From Gordoniibacillus kamchatkensis (GTDB taxonomy: Bacteria; Bacillota; Bacilli; Paenibacillales; NBRC-103111), in contig NZ_JXAK01000010.1 of the NCBI RefSeq assembly GCF_000829455.1, positions 62,001-126,000 on the forward strand: DNA of 64,000 nucleotides, in the 5' to 3' direction. The notes under the pieces were generated by a model, which saw only the letters and a program-made list of their open reading frames with translations, made no database searches and was not told the DNA's origin. Positions 62,833 through 64,000 of the stretch are shown piece by piece. The first letter of the stretch is position 1; each line of letters starts with the position of its first letter. Both the position numbers and the translations under genes were made by a program.

Positions 62833-62848
62833 TTTGAACCGTTTCAAA
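62833..62848. promoter_or_regulatory. LacI-type operator O2
   Basis: TTTGAACCGTTTCAAA matches O1 at 15 of 16 positions and lies 245 bp from it (center to center). It is close to the 3' end of the NagA-like gene. Confidence 0.6.
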
Positions 62849-62934
62849 AAAAGTATAGCGCTTTCATTTTGCTTCGTCAATATCATGCAACAAAAAAACG
62901 ACACGAATTTAGGCGGTTCAGCGAGCCCGGACGT

Positions 62935-62964
62935 TAGAACGCGGAAGGCGGCTTCCGCGTTCTA
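62935..62964 (-). terminator. hairpin overlapping the stop of the NagA-like gene
   Basis: TAGAACGCGGAA (62935-62946) / TTCCGCGTTCTA (62953-62964) is a perfect 12-bp stem with a 6-nt loop; the gene's TAG stop is within it. No T tract follows directly on the minus strand, so it may stabilise the mRNA end rather than terminate. Confidence 0.5.
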
Positions 62965-64000
62965 GCCGCTAGCCGTGCCGGGAGCCGAAAAGACAGTTTG
63001 ACCGGACTTGATTACGGTCGCGATGCGAATGGTTCCCGTTTTCGGGTCCATCGTAAACGCCAGCAAGTCAGCCTTATGGTTGATTTGCACTTTTCCGAGC
63101 AGCGGTTCGCCGATTGCATGCGCAGGCGTTACGGTCGCCGCTTCAGCGCTTCGCCGATACCGACTGAAACAAAGCGCATATAATTTTGCACGCATTCCGC
63201 CAAAGATACGGCCGCTCCGGCGAGCATGGACGGATTCGCCGTCATTTGCAAGCGGCCTGAAGGAAGCAGCTCGACCTCGCCGCCGATATGCGTCCTGTAA
63301 ATGCCGGGCTTCATGCCGGCCAGATGCGCCGCATCGCTGACAAGCAGGATATGATCATTTTTGGCCCGCGCCATCACTTTCACAACGCTCGGATGCAGGT
63401 GGTGGCCGTCAGCGATCAAGCTTGGAAGCAGGCGATCCTCGGCCAATTGCGACCATATATAATTCGGGTGCCTCGGAAGGTTCGGATGGGCCCCATTGCC
63501 CAGATGCGTACAGAGATTTGCCCCCGCCTCGGCCGCGGCCGCAATTTCATCGTGGCTGGCCGCCGTATGTCCGATACTGACCGCAATGCCTTCGCGGACA
63601 AGCCTCCTGATCATGTCAATGGCACCTTTGCGTTCCGGCGCAAGGGTCACCAGTCGGATACGGCCGCCGGCCGCTTCTTGCCAGGAAGCGAACTCTTCCC
63701 AGTCGGGATCTTTGATATGCCGAAGAGGGTGGGCCCCGCGCGGGCCATCCAGCCCGGACAAATACGGTCCTTCCAGATGAACGCCGACAACGCAGCTGGC
63801 GACAAGCGGATCTTGCTCGCACGCCAGACGAATGGCCGTCAAAGCGGAGCGAATTTGCTCGTCGCCTGCAGTAATGACCGTCGGACAAAACGAAGTGGTT
63901 CCTGCCTTCAACACTTCCCGCGTCATGTGGCAAACCGCATGAATCCGTTCCTCCATGGACGCGTTCGCCGCATTCAGATCGTGTCCGGCAAAGCCGTTTA
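62962..64000 (-). CDS. N-acetylglucosamine-6-phosphate deacetylase-like protein (NagA family), partial and frameshifted
   Basis: The gene continues past the right edge. The visible part starts NGFAGHDLNAANASMEERI and has HLEGPYLSG (metal Glu), SIGHTAASHDEI (metal His), THLGNGAHPN, IADGHHLHP and LVSDAAHLAGMKPG (catalytic Asp). The usual NagA motif HLYNAM is replaced by HLGNGAH, marking a divergent subgroup. The frame breaks after SVGIGEALK; the other frame gives AATVTPAHAIG ... KADLLAFTM to a stop at 62962. One base restored near 63140 joins them, and the span from 63956 is one base short of whole codons. It would deacetylate an N-acetylated sugar phosphate; divergent residues leave the exact substrate open. 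Confidence 0.83.

Noticed and set aside
1-64000. CRISPR arrays, rRNA, tRNA or insertion sequences
   Set aside because: No regularly spaced repeats, no rRNA or tRNA signatures and no transposase motifs were seen.

Overview
The window looks like a chromosomal segment of a Paenibacillus/Cohnella-type member of the Bacillota. Evidence is the dltXABCD operon, the ccpN-ppsR pair beside gapB and pckA, the sporulation protein YtaF, two SEDS proteins, an S-layer-homology protein, a YesMN-type two-component system, a Mg2+-sensing M-box leader, KimA, and many CUT1 sugar ABC transporters that lack their own ATPase. Most of the window is GC-rich. The first ~0.75 kb, with two GNAT acetyltransferases, is clearly more AT-rich.

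Layout. (1) 1-1.36 kb: a partial GNAT gene, a frameshifted GNAT gene and an unexplained stretch. (2) 1.4-12.8 kb, minus strand: an eight-gene glycan locus with sensor kinase, AraC-type response regulator, sugar-binding lipoprotein, two permeases, GH29 fucosidase, sulfatase and GH35 beta-galactosidase. None of the three degradative enzymes shows a signal peptide, so a small sulfated, fucosylated, galactose-containing oligosaccharide is probably imported and dismantled in the cytoplasm. (3) 12.9-15.9 kb: a Gfo/Idh/MocA dehydrogenase and TIM-barrel epimerase pair divergent from an AraC regulator, with a structured leader between them. (4) 15.9-21.6 kb, minus strand: promoter, M-box riboswitch and terminator, then a two-domain ABC permease, an ABC ATPase with a C-terminal AAA-associated domain, and KimA. 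(5) 21.6-25.5 kb: a channel-like membrane protein, a polysaccharide deacetylase lipoprotein and two SEDS proteins. (6) 25.7-30.9 kb, plus strand: ytaF and dltXABCD for D-alanylation of teichoic acids. (7) 30.9-44.8 kb: ChrB-N protein, DedA-PAP2 fusion, P-type cation ATPase, PEP-utilising phosphotransferase with its TetR regulator, 2OG oxygenase, MBL hydrolase, envelope-type proteins, SLH protein and an M1 peptidase. (8) 45.0-49.3 kb, minus strand: pckA-gapB-SR1P-like-ccpN-ppsR, a compact gluconeogenic regulon with its repressor. (9) 49.5-51.6 kb: a divergent TetR/MFS exporter pair. (10) 51.6-64 kb, minus strand: a long amino-sugar locus made of a NagA-like deacetylase, sugar-binding protein, Gfo/Idh/MocA, DegT aminotransferase, TIM-barrel isomerase, LacI regulator, NagB-like protein, two permeases, AGE epimerase and a neutral-ceramidase-like hydrolase. 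Its promoter region carries two matching LacI-type palindromes.

Nine genes are interrupted by a frameshift, and in every case one missing base restores a full family-like protein. Several lie in short homopolymers, so these are more likely sequencing deletions than real pseudogenes. The most promising novelties are the M-box-controlled ABC transporter/KimA unit and the divergent amino-sugar operon.
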